Positions 35,724-44,654 of a stretch of 64,000 nt of DNA are shown here, one piece after another. The DNA lies in NCBI GenBank assembly GCA_040219735.1, contig JAVJRX010000119.1, one strand, 5' to 3'. The position numbers and the translations under genes were made by a program. Each line of letters opens with the position of its first letter. Position 1 is the stretch's first letter. The notes under the pieces were generated by a model that was given only the letters and a program-made list of their open reading frames with translations, was not told the DNA's origin and ran no database searches. This stretch comes from Coleofasciculus sp040219735 (GTDB lineage Bacteria; Cyanobacteriota; Cyanobacteriia; Cyanobacteriales; Coleofasciculaceae).

Positions 35724-36764
35724 ATGACAATTTTGGTGACAGGGGCAAGCGGCCACTTGGGAGCCAATCTGGTTCGTCGCTTGCTCAAAGACGGTCAAAG
35801 GGTACGGGTTTTGCAGTGGGAGTCCGATAATAATCTGGCGATTGAGGGCTTGGACTTAGAGCGAGTGTCTGGGGACTTGAGAGATTGGTCTGCAGTTGTC
35901 AAAGCCGTTCGGGGATGCGATCGCATTTATCACTGTGCGGCGAAAGTTTCTACCCTCCATGGCAATGCTAGTTTCAAACAAGAAATCTACGATTGTAACG
36001 TCCTGGGAACAATCCATATCCTACGGGCAGCCCTGGAAGCCGGTGTGTCCCGTGTTGTCGTCACTAGCTCCGGTTTTGCCCTAGGCAAGCTGCTTGATCA
36101 AGCCAGTGATGAAACGGTTCCCTTCCATCCTTTTGCCCCTCATTCTCCCTACGAATTAACCAAAGTTTTTGCCGAACATGAGTGTTTAAAGGCATTTGCC
36201 GACGGACTGGATGTGGTGATTGTCATCCCTTGGGTAATAGTTGGACTCAACGACTTCCAACCGTCTCCCTTGGGACAAACCCTGATCAATTTTGCCAATG
36301 GAAAGTTACCAGCCTATACGACAGGAGGTGCCGAGTTTGTAGCCATAAACGATATTGTTTCTGGGCATATTCTGTCCATGGAAAAGGGACGAGCTGGACA
36401 AAAGTATAGCTTCAGCACTCAATTTTTAACTGTGGATGAAATGATGATCATTTACGAAGAGGTCACGGGACGCCCTCGTCCTCTGATCCGCTTGCCAGTT
36501 TCAGCCAGCCTGAGAATGGCAAAAATAACGGATGCATTGTTGAATTCATTTTTTCCGAATAAGCCACGGGTTCTCAATGCAACAGATTTGAGGATTTTAG
36601 AGACTCGTCTGAGAACGGATTGTCGTAAGGCAATTTACGAGCTAGGGTATCAACCTACCTCGATTAAACAGTCAGTTCGCGAAGCCTACGAAGACTTTGT
36701 GCGTCGGGGTTTGATTGTCAATCCCACCCTCAACCCCAAATTACAGACTCAACCATCGCTTTAG
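35724..36764 (+). CDS. 3beta-hydroxysteroid dehydrogenase/epimerase-like (SdmB-like)
   Basis: 346 residues starting MTILVTGASGHLG, with AGGGAGT just upstream; an upstream in-frame ATG at 35589 lies inside the preceding gene and is rejected. It is an extended SDR with nucleotide motif GASGHLG (7-13) and active-site Y143/K147 (YELTK). The family includes 3beta-HSDs and the bacterial C4-demethylation partner SdmB. With the Rieske oxygenases downstream it could oxidise the 3-hydroxyl and drive C4 decarboxylation. It could also supply the 3-ketone for the KstD-like enzyme encoded 42 bp later. Confidence 0.82.
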   Translation: MTILVTGASGHLGANLVRRLLKDGQRVRVLQWESDNNLAIEGLDLERVSGDLRDWSAVVKAVRGCDRIYHCAAKVSTLHGNASFKQEIYDCNVLGTIHILRAALEAGVSRVVVTSSGFALGKLLDQASDETVPFHPFAPHSPYELTKVFAEHECLKAFADGLDVVIVIPWVIVGLNDFQPSPLGQTLINFANGKLPAYTTGGAEFVAINDIVSGHILSMEKGRAGQKYSFSTQFLTVDEMMIIYEEVTGRPRPLIRLPVSASLRMAKITDALLNSFFPNKPRVLNATDLRILETRLRTDCRKAIYELGYQPTSIKQSVREAYEDFVRRGLIVNPTLNPKLQTQPSL

Positions 36765-36806
36765 ATTTTATAGAAGAAGATTAGAAATTATAGTATGTAA
36801 CGATTA

Positions 36807-38471
36807 ATGTCACGCTGGGATTATACAAAAGATATTGTTGTGGTTGGGTCAGGCGCCGGCGGGATGACGGCGGCACTGGTGGCAGGCGATCGCCAAAATC
36901 AGGCGATCGTGCTAGAAAAGTCCCCAGTCTATGGGGGGTCTACTGCCCTATCCGGTGGCGGAATCTGGGTTCCCTGCAATCATCTCATGGCTGAAGCCGG
37001 GATTGATGATTCTGGTGAAGAAGCTATGGCTTATTTGCAAGCCGTCACCCAATCTCAGGTAGCAGCACAACGGTTGCAAGCCTATGTCCAGCAGGCAGCA
37101 ACCCTGGTTAAATATCTGGCGAAAAATTCCCATGTACAGTTTGAAATTTTACCTGGTCTTTCCGATTATTATGCAGAACATTACGGCGGCAAACAAGAAG
37201 GAGGACGGACGTTAATCGCCAAACCCTTCGATCGACGTCAGCTTGGCATCTTGGCCAAAAACCTACGCCAACCTCATCCACAAACTCTAATTTGGGGTCG
37301 AATTACTGTGACTCCCCAGGAAGCCAGCCAGATGGTCAATTCTTCTTTCCCAGGAAGATTGAATGCTGCCTATATTCTCAGTCAATATTTTTTAAATCCT
37401 CGCCGTTTACTAGGTCGATATGATTCCCGATTAACCATGGGAAACGCCCTGATTGGTCGATTACGGTTATCTCTTGCCGATCGCAATATTCCGGTTTGGC
37501 TCAACACATCTGTGCAACAACTTATGATTGAAAATAATCAGGTTGTCGGGGTAAAAGGCGAACAAAACGGCAAAAGTCTAATGATTCGCGCCAAGAAAGG
37601 GGTAATATTGGCTAGTGGTGGTTTTGCTCGGAATAAGTTCATGCGATCGCAGTATCAACGCCATCCCATTTCTGACCGATGGACAGCCGCCAACCCAGAT
37701 AATATGGGGGATGGGATTCGTATGGGAATGAGCGTTGGAGCTGAATGCGAACTCATGGAATCAGCCTGGTGGACGCCCACAAGCGTTGTACCTGGAAGCC
37801 AATATGCTTATGTACTGATTATTGAGAAATCCTTACCCGGTAGCATGATGGTCAACAGTCAAGGAAAACGGTTCACCAATGAAGCCGATCCCTACATTGA
37901 TGTTGTCAAAGATATGTACAAAACTGATAGTGTTCCCGCTTTTTTTGTTTTCGATCGCCGATTTCGCTATCAATATCCCACCGGACCACTAATGCCCGGT
38001 TTGACCCCGAAAAAATATATTGATAATGGCTATATTCAGGTGGCTAACACGATTGAAGACTTAGGCAAAAAATGTGGCATTGAACCCCAAGGGTTAATCG
38101 AAACGACTCGAAAAATGAACCAGTATGCCGTAACAGGTCTTGACCTGGATTTTCATAGAGGAGATAACAGTTATAACCGTTACTATGGTGATACTAGAGT
38201 TAAGCCTAATCCTTGTTTAGGCGCGATTGATTGCCCGCCTTTTTATGCGGTTAAAGTCTTTCCAGGAGATTTGGGAACCAAAGGAGGCTTAAAAACTGAT
38301 GAGAATGCCCGCGTACTCAGAAAAGATGGTTCGGCGATCGCGGGACTTTATGCCATTGGCAATGTTTCGGCTTCGGTTATGGGCGATACCTATCCTGGAG
38401 GGGGAGCCACAATTGGTCCTGCCATGACATTTGGCTATATCGCTGCCTGCCATGCTACGTCAGATGGGTAG
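36807..38471 (+). CDS. 3-ketosteroid dehydrogenase-like flavoprotein (KstD family)
   Basis: 554 residues. FAD motif VVVGSGAGGM (11-20), the ALSGGGIWVPCN signature of the 3-oxosteroid dehydrogenases, and a C-terminal YPGGGATIGPAMTFGY with Y529 at the place of the KstD catalytic tyrosine (Rhodococcus KstD1 Y487). ERSLPG-like EKSLPGSMMVN is also conserved. Such enzymes put a delta1 (or delta4) double bond into ring A of 3-ketosteroids, usually for catabolism. No degradation genes are here, so a biosynthetic ring-A desaturation is inferred. delta1 versus delta4 cannot be decided. Confidence 0.85.
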   Translation: MSRWDYTKDIVVVGSGAGGMTAALVAGDRQNQAIVLEKSPVYGGSTALSGGGIWVPCNHLMAEAGIDDSGEEAMAYLQAVTQSQVAAQRLQAYVQQAATLVKYLAKNSHVQFEILPGLSDYYAEHYGGKQEGGRTLIAKPFDRRQLGILAKNLRQPHPQTLIWGRITVTPQEASQMVNSSFPGRLNAAYILSQYFLNPRRLLGRYDSRLTMGNALIGRLRLSLADRNIPVWLNTSVQQLMIENNQVVGVKGEQNGKSLMIRAKKGVILASGGFARNKFMRSQYQRHPISDRWTAANPDNMGDGIRMGMSVGAECELMESAWWTPTSVVPGSQYAYVLIIEKSLPGSMMVNSQGKRFTNEADPYIDVVKDMYKTDSVPAFFVFDRRFRYQYPTGPLMPGLTPKKYIDNGYIQVANTIEDLGKKCGIEPQGLIETTRKMNQYAVTGLDLDFHRGDNSYNRYYGDTRVKPNPCLGAIDCPPFYAVKVFPGDLGTKGGLKTDENARVLRKDGSAIAGLYAIGNVSASVMGDTYPGGGATIGPAMTFGYIAACHATSDG

Positions 38472-38532
38472 CAGAACGTTATCATCAATCATGCAATAAA
38501 CTAACGGATTAAAGACATTATCAATTATCATT

Positions 38533-39894
38533 ATGGCGACCACCTATACCCCCTCCCACCGGACAAAGAAATCTCCTCCCAGATTGAGTCATGGACTTCC
38601 TTATCTTGGTCATGCTTTAGAATTTGCTCGTGATCCGGTGGGATTACTCCACAAGGGGCGACAACAGTTTGGTGATATTTTTTCCTTTTCTTTGATGGGA
38701 AAACAAGTCACCGTACTTACCGGACCCAATGCCAATCAAGCTTTTTTTAAAGCTCCCGACAACCAACTTAGCGCCAGAGAAGCCTACAAATTTACGATTC
38801 CAATTTTTGGCAAAGGCATTGCCTATGATGCCAGTCCCGAAATCATGAGTGAGCAGATTAGCTTTGTCTTCCCGGCGATGCGGGAGGAGAGGATGCGAAC
38901 CTATGCCCAGTTCATGACTGAAGAAGCCCAGGCATACTTTGACTCCTGGGGAAATTCTGGAGAGATAGACCTGCTTTGCGCCTGTAACGAGCTGACGATT
39001 TTTATTGCAGGTCGTTGTCTAATTGGTGAAGAGTTCCGCACCCATCTCACAACTGAGTTTGCTCAGTTGTACCATGACATAGAAGGCGCACTCCACCTCC
39101 TGGGCTTTTTCTGGCCCTATTTACCCCTCCCTTCTTTCCAGCGCCGGGACAAAGCTCGAATTCGCATGGTGGAATTAATTGCCGAGATCGTTGCCAATCG
39201 ACGCAACCAAGGAATAGAGACAGAGGACTTCCTACAAACCTTGATCGCCGCTCAATATTCTGATGGCACTGCCCTATCCGAAGATAACATTACAGGCTTA
39301 TTACTCACGCTATTATTTGCCGGACAACATACCAGTGCGGTATTAGCCGCCTGGACGGGGATATTATTGTTGCAACATCCCCAACATCTACCGGCAATTT
39401 TGCAGGAACAGCAACAGGTTTTTGGCGAAAACCCAGAAATCTCCCTCAGTGCCCTGGGTCAATTGTCTCATTTGGAAAGTGCCATTCGAGAAGCGGAACG
39501 GATGCGTCCGCCACTGGTCATGCTGATGCGGCAAATTTTAGAGGATTTTGAGTATGAAGACTATATGATGCCAGCAGGGGGTTTAGTCATGGTTTCATCG
39601 GCGGTTTCCCATCGAATCCCTGACGTTTTCCCAAATCCCGATCGCTACGATCCCAGCCGTTTTGCCCCCGGACGGGAGGAACACAGACAGCATCGATATG
39701 CCCTGATTGGATTTGGCGGTGGGCGGCACCGCTGTATTGGCGAGGCGTTTGCTTATCAGCAAGTTAAAGTGATTTGGAGCATTCTGTTACAGCACTTTGA
39801 TTTGGAGTTGGTTCAAGCCAGCTACGAGCCGAACTATACAACTTGGGTTGTCGGGCCACGGCAACCCTGTTTAGTGCGTTATCAGCGTAAGTAA
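38533..39894 (+). CDS. cyp51: Sterol 14alpha-demethylase (CYP51)
   Basis: 453 residues. The CYP51 B'-helix signature reads YKFTIPIFGKGIAYD (85-99), the I-helix AGQHTS (263-268) and the heme loop FGGGRHRCIG with C401; E320/R323 form ExxR. CYP51 removes the 14alpha-methyl of lanosterol-type sterols in three oxidations, leaving a delta14 bond. There is no N-terminal membrane anchor, as in other bacterial CYP51s. A 219-bp gap follows before the first Rieske gene. This is the clearest proof that the cluster makes true sterols. Confidence 0.95.
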   Translation: MATTYTPSHRTKKSPPRLSHGLPYLGHALEFARDPVGLLHKGRQQFGDIFSFSLMGKQVTVLTGPNANQAFFKAPDNQLSAREAYKFTIPIFGKGIAYDASPEIMSEQISFVFPAMREERMRTYAQFMTEEAQAYFDSWGNSGEIDLLCACNELTIFIAGRCLIGEEFRTHLTTEFAQLYHDIEGALHLLGFFWPYLPLPSFQRRDKARIRMVELIAEIVANRRNQGIETEDFLQTLIAAQYSDGTALSEDNITGLLLTLLFAGQHTSAVLAAWTGILLLQHPQHLPAILQEQQQVFGENPEISLSALGQLSHLESAIREAERMRPPLVMLMRQILEDFEYEDYMMPAGGLVMVSSAVSHRIPDVFPNPDRYDPSRFAPGREEHRQHRYALIGFGGGRHRCIGEAFAYQQVKVIWSILLQHFDLELVQASYEPNYTTWVVGPRQPCLVRYQRK

Positions 39895-40113
39895 GCCTCT
39901 AATGCTTGTTAATTTCAATCGAAAAGACTGGGAACAAGCACGGGGTTAATTGTCGTGCCTTCAACTGGATTGTCAAATCTTGCCACATCGAGTAGCAAGA
40001 TTTGACCTCTATCCCTCTCCGGCTTGCTTCGCTCTTATCCGGAGTCTCACGAGGTATACGATGAATAAAACATAATTAGCCCTTAAAAACTTTATTCAAT
40101 TCTATTAATAACA

Positions 40114-41133
40114 ATGATGGCATCCCGTTTTCCCTTTACATCTTTTCCCCGTGGCTGGTTCCGAATCGCCTACAGTGACGAACTGCGTCCAGGTCAGGTC
40201 AACCCACTCCGCTACTTCGGTCAAGACTTGGTACTTTTCCGCACCCAACAGGGTCAAGCTCACGTTCTCGATGCTCATTGTCCCCATCTGGGAGCCCATC
40301 TGGGTTATGGTGGCAAAGTCAAGGGCGAAACCATCCAATGTCCTTTCCACGGTTGGTGCTTGGAGGGTCAGGGGCAATGCGTTGATATTCCTTATGCCAG
40401 CAAAATTCCACCAAAAGCACAGATTCGAGCTTGGCCAGTTCGAGAAGTCAACGGCTTAATAATGATGTACTACAGTCCCGATCAAGAGCAACCAACCTGG
40501 GAAATGCCAGAACTCTCTGAATACAACTCAGAGGAATGGGTGATGCTCAAGCGCATCAGCTGGCGGAACATAAAAACTCACGTTCAAGAAATTGGAGAAA
40601 ACGGTTCGGACATTGCTCACCTGACTTGTCGGCATCCTCAAGCCGTTATGGAATTTGACAGAGGGACTGCTCCAGAAATTAATGGACCATTTTTTACCTA
40701 CCGCACCAATCCCTCCTACAAAAATAAATTTCCAATTCCGATGATTAACCCAAGGTTGACGGTTGCACATGAGTTTACCTGCTATGGTTTAGGGTTTTTA
40801 GCAACCCGCGTCCGGGTGAATGTATTGGGGGGAATATGGATACTATTCGATATATTTCCTACGCCCATTGATGAGGAGTATATTGAATTAAAAGGGGTTT
40901 TCGGGGTCAAGAAAATAGTGAATCGAGTAATTACTCGATTTATCGGGAGTGACCCAGCTCGTGAAGCCGAAATGGCCATTTATCAAGATATGCCAATGTG
41001 GGAAAACAAGCTTTACCGAAGCACTCCTAACCTCTGTGAGGGTGATGGTCCGATTACAGAATATCGACGATGGGTTCGCCAGTTCTACTCAGAACAAAAA
41101 AATCTGACTAAAGTTCTAGTACAGCAGTCGTGA
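40114..41133 (+). CDS. Rieske oxygenase 1 (DAF-36/Neverland/SdmA-like)
   Basis: 339 residues. The [2Fe-2S] ligands are C56/H58 and C76/H79 (CPHLGAHLG, CPFHGW). The mononuclear-iron triad is D166, H169 and H174. The DIPYASKIPPKAQIRAWPV stretch is typical of sterol Rieske enzymes (cholesterol 7-desaturase, C4-demethylase SdmA). Electrons must come from an unlinked ferredoxin or reductase. It is closest to Rieske 3 (43520). Assignment to C4 oxidation, C7 desaturation or another site is not possible from sequence. Residues 175-215 diverge from the paralogs. Confidence 0.88.
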   Translation: MMASRFPFTSFPRGWFRIAYSDELRPGQVNPLRYFGQDLVLFRTQQGQAHVLDAHCPHLGAHLGYGGKVKGETIQCPFHGWCLEGQGQCVDIPYASKIPPKAQIRAWPVREVNGLIMMYYSPDQEQPTWEMPELSEYNSEEWVMLKRISWRNIKTHVQEIGENGSDIAHLTCRHPQAVMEFDRGTAPEINGPFFTYRTNPSYKNKFPIPMINPRLTVAHEFTCYGLGFLATRVRVNVLGGIWILFDIFPTPIDEEYIELKGVFGVKKIVNRVITRFIGSDPAREAEMAIYQDMPMWENKLYRSTPNLCEGDGPITEYRRWVRQFYSEQKNLTKVLVQQS

Positions 41134-41166
41134 CTTTTATCATTAATTTTTTACCGGAGCTAAAAA

Positions 41167-41232
41167 ATGAACAAATTCTGGGAAAGAATAAAATTTTGCT
41201 GGGCTAATATTAAGGTCGCACATAGAAAATGA
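41167..41232 (+). CDS. 21-residue micro-ORF coupled to the sterol reductase
   Basis: A short ORF reading MNKFWERIKFCWANIKVAHRK. GGAG (41156-41159) lies 7 nt before its ATG, and its TGA overlaps the reductase ATG as ATGA (41229-41232). The reductase itself has no ribosome site in its immediate upstream sequence, so translation is probably coupled through this ORF. It is amphipathic and basic, and might be only a leader. Confidence 0.5.
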   Translation: MNKFWERIKFCWANIKVAHRK

Positions 41233-42362
41233 ACGATATTTTACAGTCAGTTAGTCTGTCTCGGCTATTGGATGCAATATTGATTTTTGTTGGCTTTATC
41301 GCCATCCTATTCATTGCCGCGAAATTTTTGCCGGGGAAAACATATCAAAATCGCGATACAGAAACAGATGGGACTACAAAATTATATAAACTCAATGGTC
41401 TTCTATTATTTGGGTTAGTTACTTTGTTTATGGGGATATCCACCTTATTATTTGACTGGTCTTTAGCTTTTATTCATCGATATTTTTGGGAATTATTAAT
41501 TGTTGCTAATGGCTTTGCTTTGGCTTGGACATTGGTTTTATATTTAGGTGACAAACAGAGACAAGACTTGAATTCTCAGCCCAACCAGAAGGACTTATCA
41601 GAAAAAATATCATTGGGAAAACTTTTGAGCGATTTGTGGTTGGGCGTTGAACTCAATCCAACTTGGCTCGGTGTAGATTTAAAATTCTTCGCTTACCAGC
41701 CCTCTTTAATTGGTTTAGGATTGCTCAATGCCTCCTTTGCCTATGTGCAATATGAAACCTACGGAAGGGTTTCTCTGCAAATGTGGATTTTTGAAATATT
41801 TTGGTGGATTTATCTAGCCAGTCATTATTACTATGAGGAATGCGCCTTGTCGATGTGGGATATAATTGCCGAAAGATTTGGATTCATGCTGATCTGGGGT
41901 GATCTGGTTTTGGTGCCATTTTTCTATAGTATTGCTGGCTGGTTTCTAATCGATAAAATATCGCCATTGCCCTTAGCGATAGTTATTGGCATCTGTTTGC
42001 TTTATTGCTTCAGTTTGTGGCTATTTCGAGGGGCAAATCTCCAGAAGCATCGCTTTAAGAAAGACCCCAACGCAGAGATTTGGGGCAAGCCAGCTCAAAG
42101 CTTACAGGGAAAACTCCTCATTTCCGGTTGGTGGGGAGTGGGACGGAAACTCAACTATACCGGAGAAATTGGCGTTTATTTGGCGATCGCTCTGACAACG
42201 GGAACTCAATCGATAGTTCCCTATCTGCTTCCTTTGTGGCTCTGCTGCCTCCTGATCCATCGGTCCTGGCGCGACGAGCAACGCTGTCGTGCCAAGTACG
42301 GAGAGTTGTGGGAAACCTATTGCGATCGAGCTCAATTTAGAATGATTCCTTTCCTGTACTAA
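41229..42362 (+). CDS. ERG24/DHCR7-family sterol reductase (probable delta14)
   Basis: 377 residues, polytopic (about 8-9 membrane helices). It carries family signatures: LNGLLLF (55-61), GVELNP (139-144), then GVDLKFF, a GFML-WGD-VPF segment (218-231), SGWWGVGRKLNYTGE (299-313) and a C-terminal HRSWRDEQRCRAKYG (344-358). These match eukaryotic ERG24/TM7SF2/LBR and DHCR7. CYP51 leaves a delta14 bond, so delta14 reduction is the natural role, but delta7 reduction is equally compatible with the motifs. It would use NADPH in the membrane. Confidence 0.9.
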   Translation: MNDILQSVSLSRLLDAILIFVGFIAILFIAAKFLPGKTYQNRDTETDGTTKLYKLNGLLLFGLVTLFMGISTLLFDWSLAFIHRYFWELLIVANGFALAWTLVLYLGDKQRQDLNSQPNQKDLSEKISLGKLLSDLWLGVELNPTWLGVDLKFFAYQPSLIGLGLLNASFAYVQYETYGRVSLQMWIFEIFWWIYLASHYYYEECALSMWDIIAERFGFMLIWGDLVLVPFFYSIAGWFLIDKISPLPLAIVIGICLLYCFSLWLFRGANLQKHRFKKDPNAEIWGKPAQSLQGKLLISGWWGVGRKLNYTGEIGVYLAIALTTGTQSIVPYLLPLWLCCLLIHRSWRDEQRCRAKYGELWETYCDRAQFRMIPFLY

Positions 42363-42393
42363 ATCCCATTACTTTACTATAGACTTTATACTT

Positions 42394-43401
42394 ATGGAAT
42401 TAGCAATGACCGCAAATACTCAAGTATCCCGTTTTCCCTTCACACCATTTGCCAATGGTTGGTTCCGCGTCGCCTATAGCGACGAACTGAGCGTTGGCGA
42501 AGTTAAGCCGCTCCATTACTTTGGCAGAGACTTAGTTCTTTTTCGCGCGGAAAATGGTACGCCCCACGTTTTTGATGCCTATTGTCCTCATTTAGGGACT
42601 CACCTAGGTCATGGGGGTACGGTGAAAGGCGAAGTTCTCCGATGTCCATTTCATGGTTGGTGCTTTAATAACGAAGGGAAATGTGTCGATATTCCCTATG
42701 GTAATAAAATTCCATCTAAAGCAGAGATTGCCCCTTGGCCAGTGCGTGAATTGAATGGGGTAATCATGGTTTACTACCACGCCGAAGGAAAACCCCCAAC
42801 TTGGGAAATACCGCCACTTCCAGAACTCACATCCTCAGAATGGGCTCCGTTTAATGTTGTCAGTCGGCGCAAAATCCGTTCACACCTACAGGAAACCAAA
42901 GAAAACCTGATTGATGTCGGGCATCTATATGGTACGCATTTAGTTGATGCTGTTGAAGACGGAACTCTGCATATAGACAATCAGGTTTTGAAGTGGAGCT
43001 ACAGCGCCAGTTCAAAAAATATTCCTTCTACTCCGGAAACACAAGCCTACATCGAACAAACGCTATATGGGCTAGGCCATGTCGTGCATAGATACCATGT
43101 CAAAATGCCTTTTGAATATGAGTATATGGTAGTTTTCTACGATACTCCAATTGATGGAGAATACTTGGATTATCATTATCTTTTCAGTATCAAAAAACTT
43201 CCCAGCGAAGAAATGACTTCTGCGGTGGCAGAGCAAACGCTTCAAGTGTTTCATCAAGAAGCAGATAAAGATATCCCGCTTTGGGAAAACAAGCTTTACT
43301 TAACGAATCCCTTAATTTGTGAGGGGGACGGGCCCATTATAAAATTTAGACGCTGGGCTAGTCAGTTCTATAGCAGTGACCCTGTAAAATCTCAGGTTTA
43401 A
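42394..43401 (+). CDS. Rieske oxygenase 2 (DAF-36/Neverland/SdmA-like)
   Basis: 335 residues; a second ATG five codons in is equally likely as start. The cluster ligands are C64/H66 and C84/H87; the iron triad is D174, H177 and H182. It is the most divergent of the three Rieske paralogs, especially in the substrate-binding C-terminal half, suggesting a different site of oxidation. The gene lies 31 bp after the sterol reductase and 118 bp before Rieske 3. Confidence 0.88.
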   Translation: MELAMTANTQVSRFPFTPFANGWFRVAYSDELSVGEVKPLHYFGRDLVLFRAENGTPHVFDAYCPHLGTHLGHGGTVKGEVLRCPFHGWCFNNEGKCVDIPYGNKIPSKAEIAPWPVRELNGVIMVYYHAEGKPPTWEIPPLPELTSSEWAPFNVVSRRKIRSHLQETKENLIDVGHLYGTHLVDAVEDGTLHIDNQVLKWSYSASSKNIPSTPETQAYIEQTLYGLGHVVHRYHVKMPFEYEYMVVFYDTPIDGEYLDYHYLFSIKKLPSEEMTSAVAEQTLQVFHQEADKDIPLWENKLYLTNPLICEGDGPIIKFRRWASQFYSSDPVKSQV

Positions 43402-43519
43402 CCTGTGAAGCGATTCTGCTTCTGCTTTGTCATTTGTTATTCAACATTCCGCAAAAAACTTTAAAAACTGACTAACAAATTGATTATTGTAAACTCTTAG
43501 CAACCTAACTTCCTTCTCC

Positions 43520-44557
43520 ATGCAAGCAGTATCTATGTTGAAACCCCGTTTTCCGTTTACATCTTTTCCGATTGGCTGGTTCCGCATTGCCTACAGTGAC
43601 GAACTGCGTCCGGGTCAGGTCAAACCGCTCCGCTACTTTGGTAGAGATCTGGTGCTTTTCCGCAGCCAAAAGGGTGAAGTTCACCTTCTCAATGCCCATT
43701 GTCCGCACCTGGGAGCGCATCTGGGTTATGGCGGTAAAGTCAAGGGAGAAATTATTCAGTGTCCCTTTCATGGCTGGTGTTTCAACGGTCAGGGGCAATG
43801 TGTTGATATTCCTTATGCCAACAAAATCCCACCAAAGGCTCAAATTTCTATCTGGCCTATTTGCGAAGTCAATGGGGTGATCATGGCCTACTATCATCCT
43901 CAGAGAGAGAAACCGACTTGGGCAGTACCAGAACTACCGGAATATACTTCCAGAGAATGGACTCCGTTTCGTTTAGCTCAGAGCTGGAAAATCCGCACGC
44001 ATATTCAAGAAATTATTGAGAATGCCGTCGATTATGCCCATCTTCCCTTTGTACATATTACCTGGGATACCTTGAAAACTGAGCCGTTGGCCGTAGAAGG
44101 GTCTGTACTGAAGTGGCGTGCTTCTCGTCAGGGAGGAAAGTTTTTGGGTAGCCAAATCTTGTTGGCAACACCGGAAGAAACCTTGTCAGATATTACCTGT
44201 TACGGATTGGGTTGCAAATTGATACGAGTTCGTGCCAAGGTGAGAATCGATGTGAACGTACTGCTTATGTTTTTTATGACTCCCATTGATAGCGAATATA
44301 TTGAAGTTCATGCAGTTATCAGTATTAAAAAAATTATCAATCCACTTGTAACATTTGCAGTGACAAAAAACCTGAGCAAGCGGTTGCAACAAGAGATTCA
44401 ACAAGATATTCCAATTTTAGAAAATAAGACTTATCCAACTGTTCCTAATTTTTGCGATGGGGATGCACCCATTTCTCAATATCGGCACTGGGCACGTCAG
44501 TTCTACGCCGAACAACTAAATGGCAAACAAATAGCTATCTCCCCTACCAGTCCTTAA
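43520..44557 (+). CDS. Rieske oxygenase 3 (DAF-36/Neverland/SdmA-like)
   Basis: 345 residues. Ligands C61/H63 and C81/H84; iron triad D171, H174 and H179. The N-terminal half is nearly the same as Rieske 1 (shared YSDELRPGQV and AHCPHLGAHLGYGGKVKGE), while the C-terminal substrate domain differs. That pattern fits duplication with selection on the substrate pocket. It could be the C4-demethylase, a C7-desaturase or a hydroxylase. Confidence 0.88.
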   Translation: MQAVSMLKPRFPFTSFPIGWFRIAYSDELRPGQVKPLRYFGRDLVLFRSQKGEVHLLNAHCPHLGAHLGYGGKVKGEIIQCPFHGWCFNGQGQCVDIPYANKIPPKAQISIWPICEVNGVIMAYYHPQREKPTWAVPELPEYTSREWTPFRLAQSWKIRTHIQEIIENAVDYAHLPFVHITWDTLKTEPLAVEGSVLKWRASRQGGKFLGSQILLATPEETLSDITCYGLGCKLIRVRAKVRIDVNVLLMFFMTPIDSEYIEVHAVISIKKIINPLVTFAVTKNLSKRLQQEIQQDIPILENKTYPTVPNFCDGDAPISQYRHWARQFYAEQLNGKQIAISPTSP

Positions 44558-44654
44558 CTTTTACCGGGAATAAAATTTTTAGCTAAAAAGCAACAGCAAT
44601 AACTTATTAAGCCCCAAAATTAAGCGAATTAAACAAATTCAAGGTACTCAGAAA

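Noticed and set aside
36807..38471. Steroid degradation locus
   Set aside because: No KshB, ring-cleavage dioxygenase, acyl-CoA or KstR-type gene is present. All neighbours are biosynthetic or tailoring enzymes.
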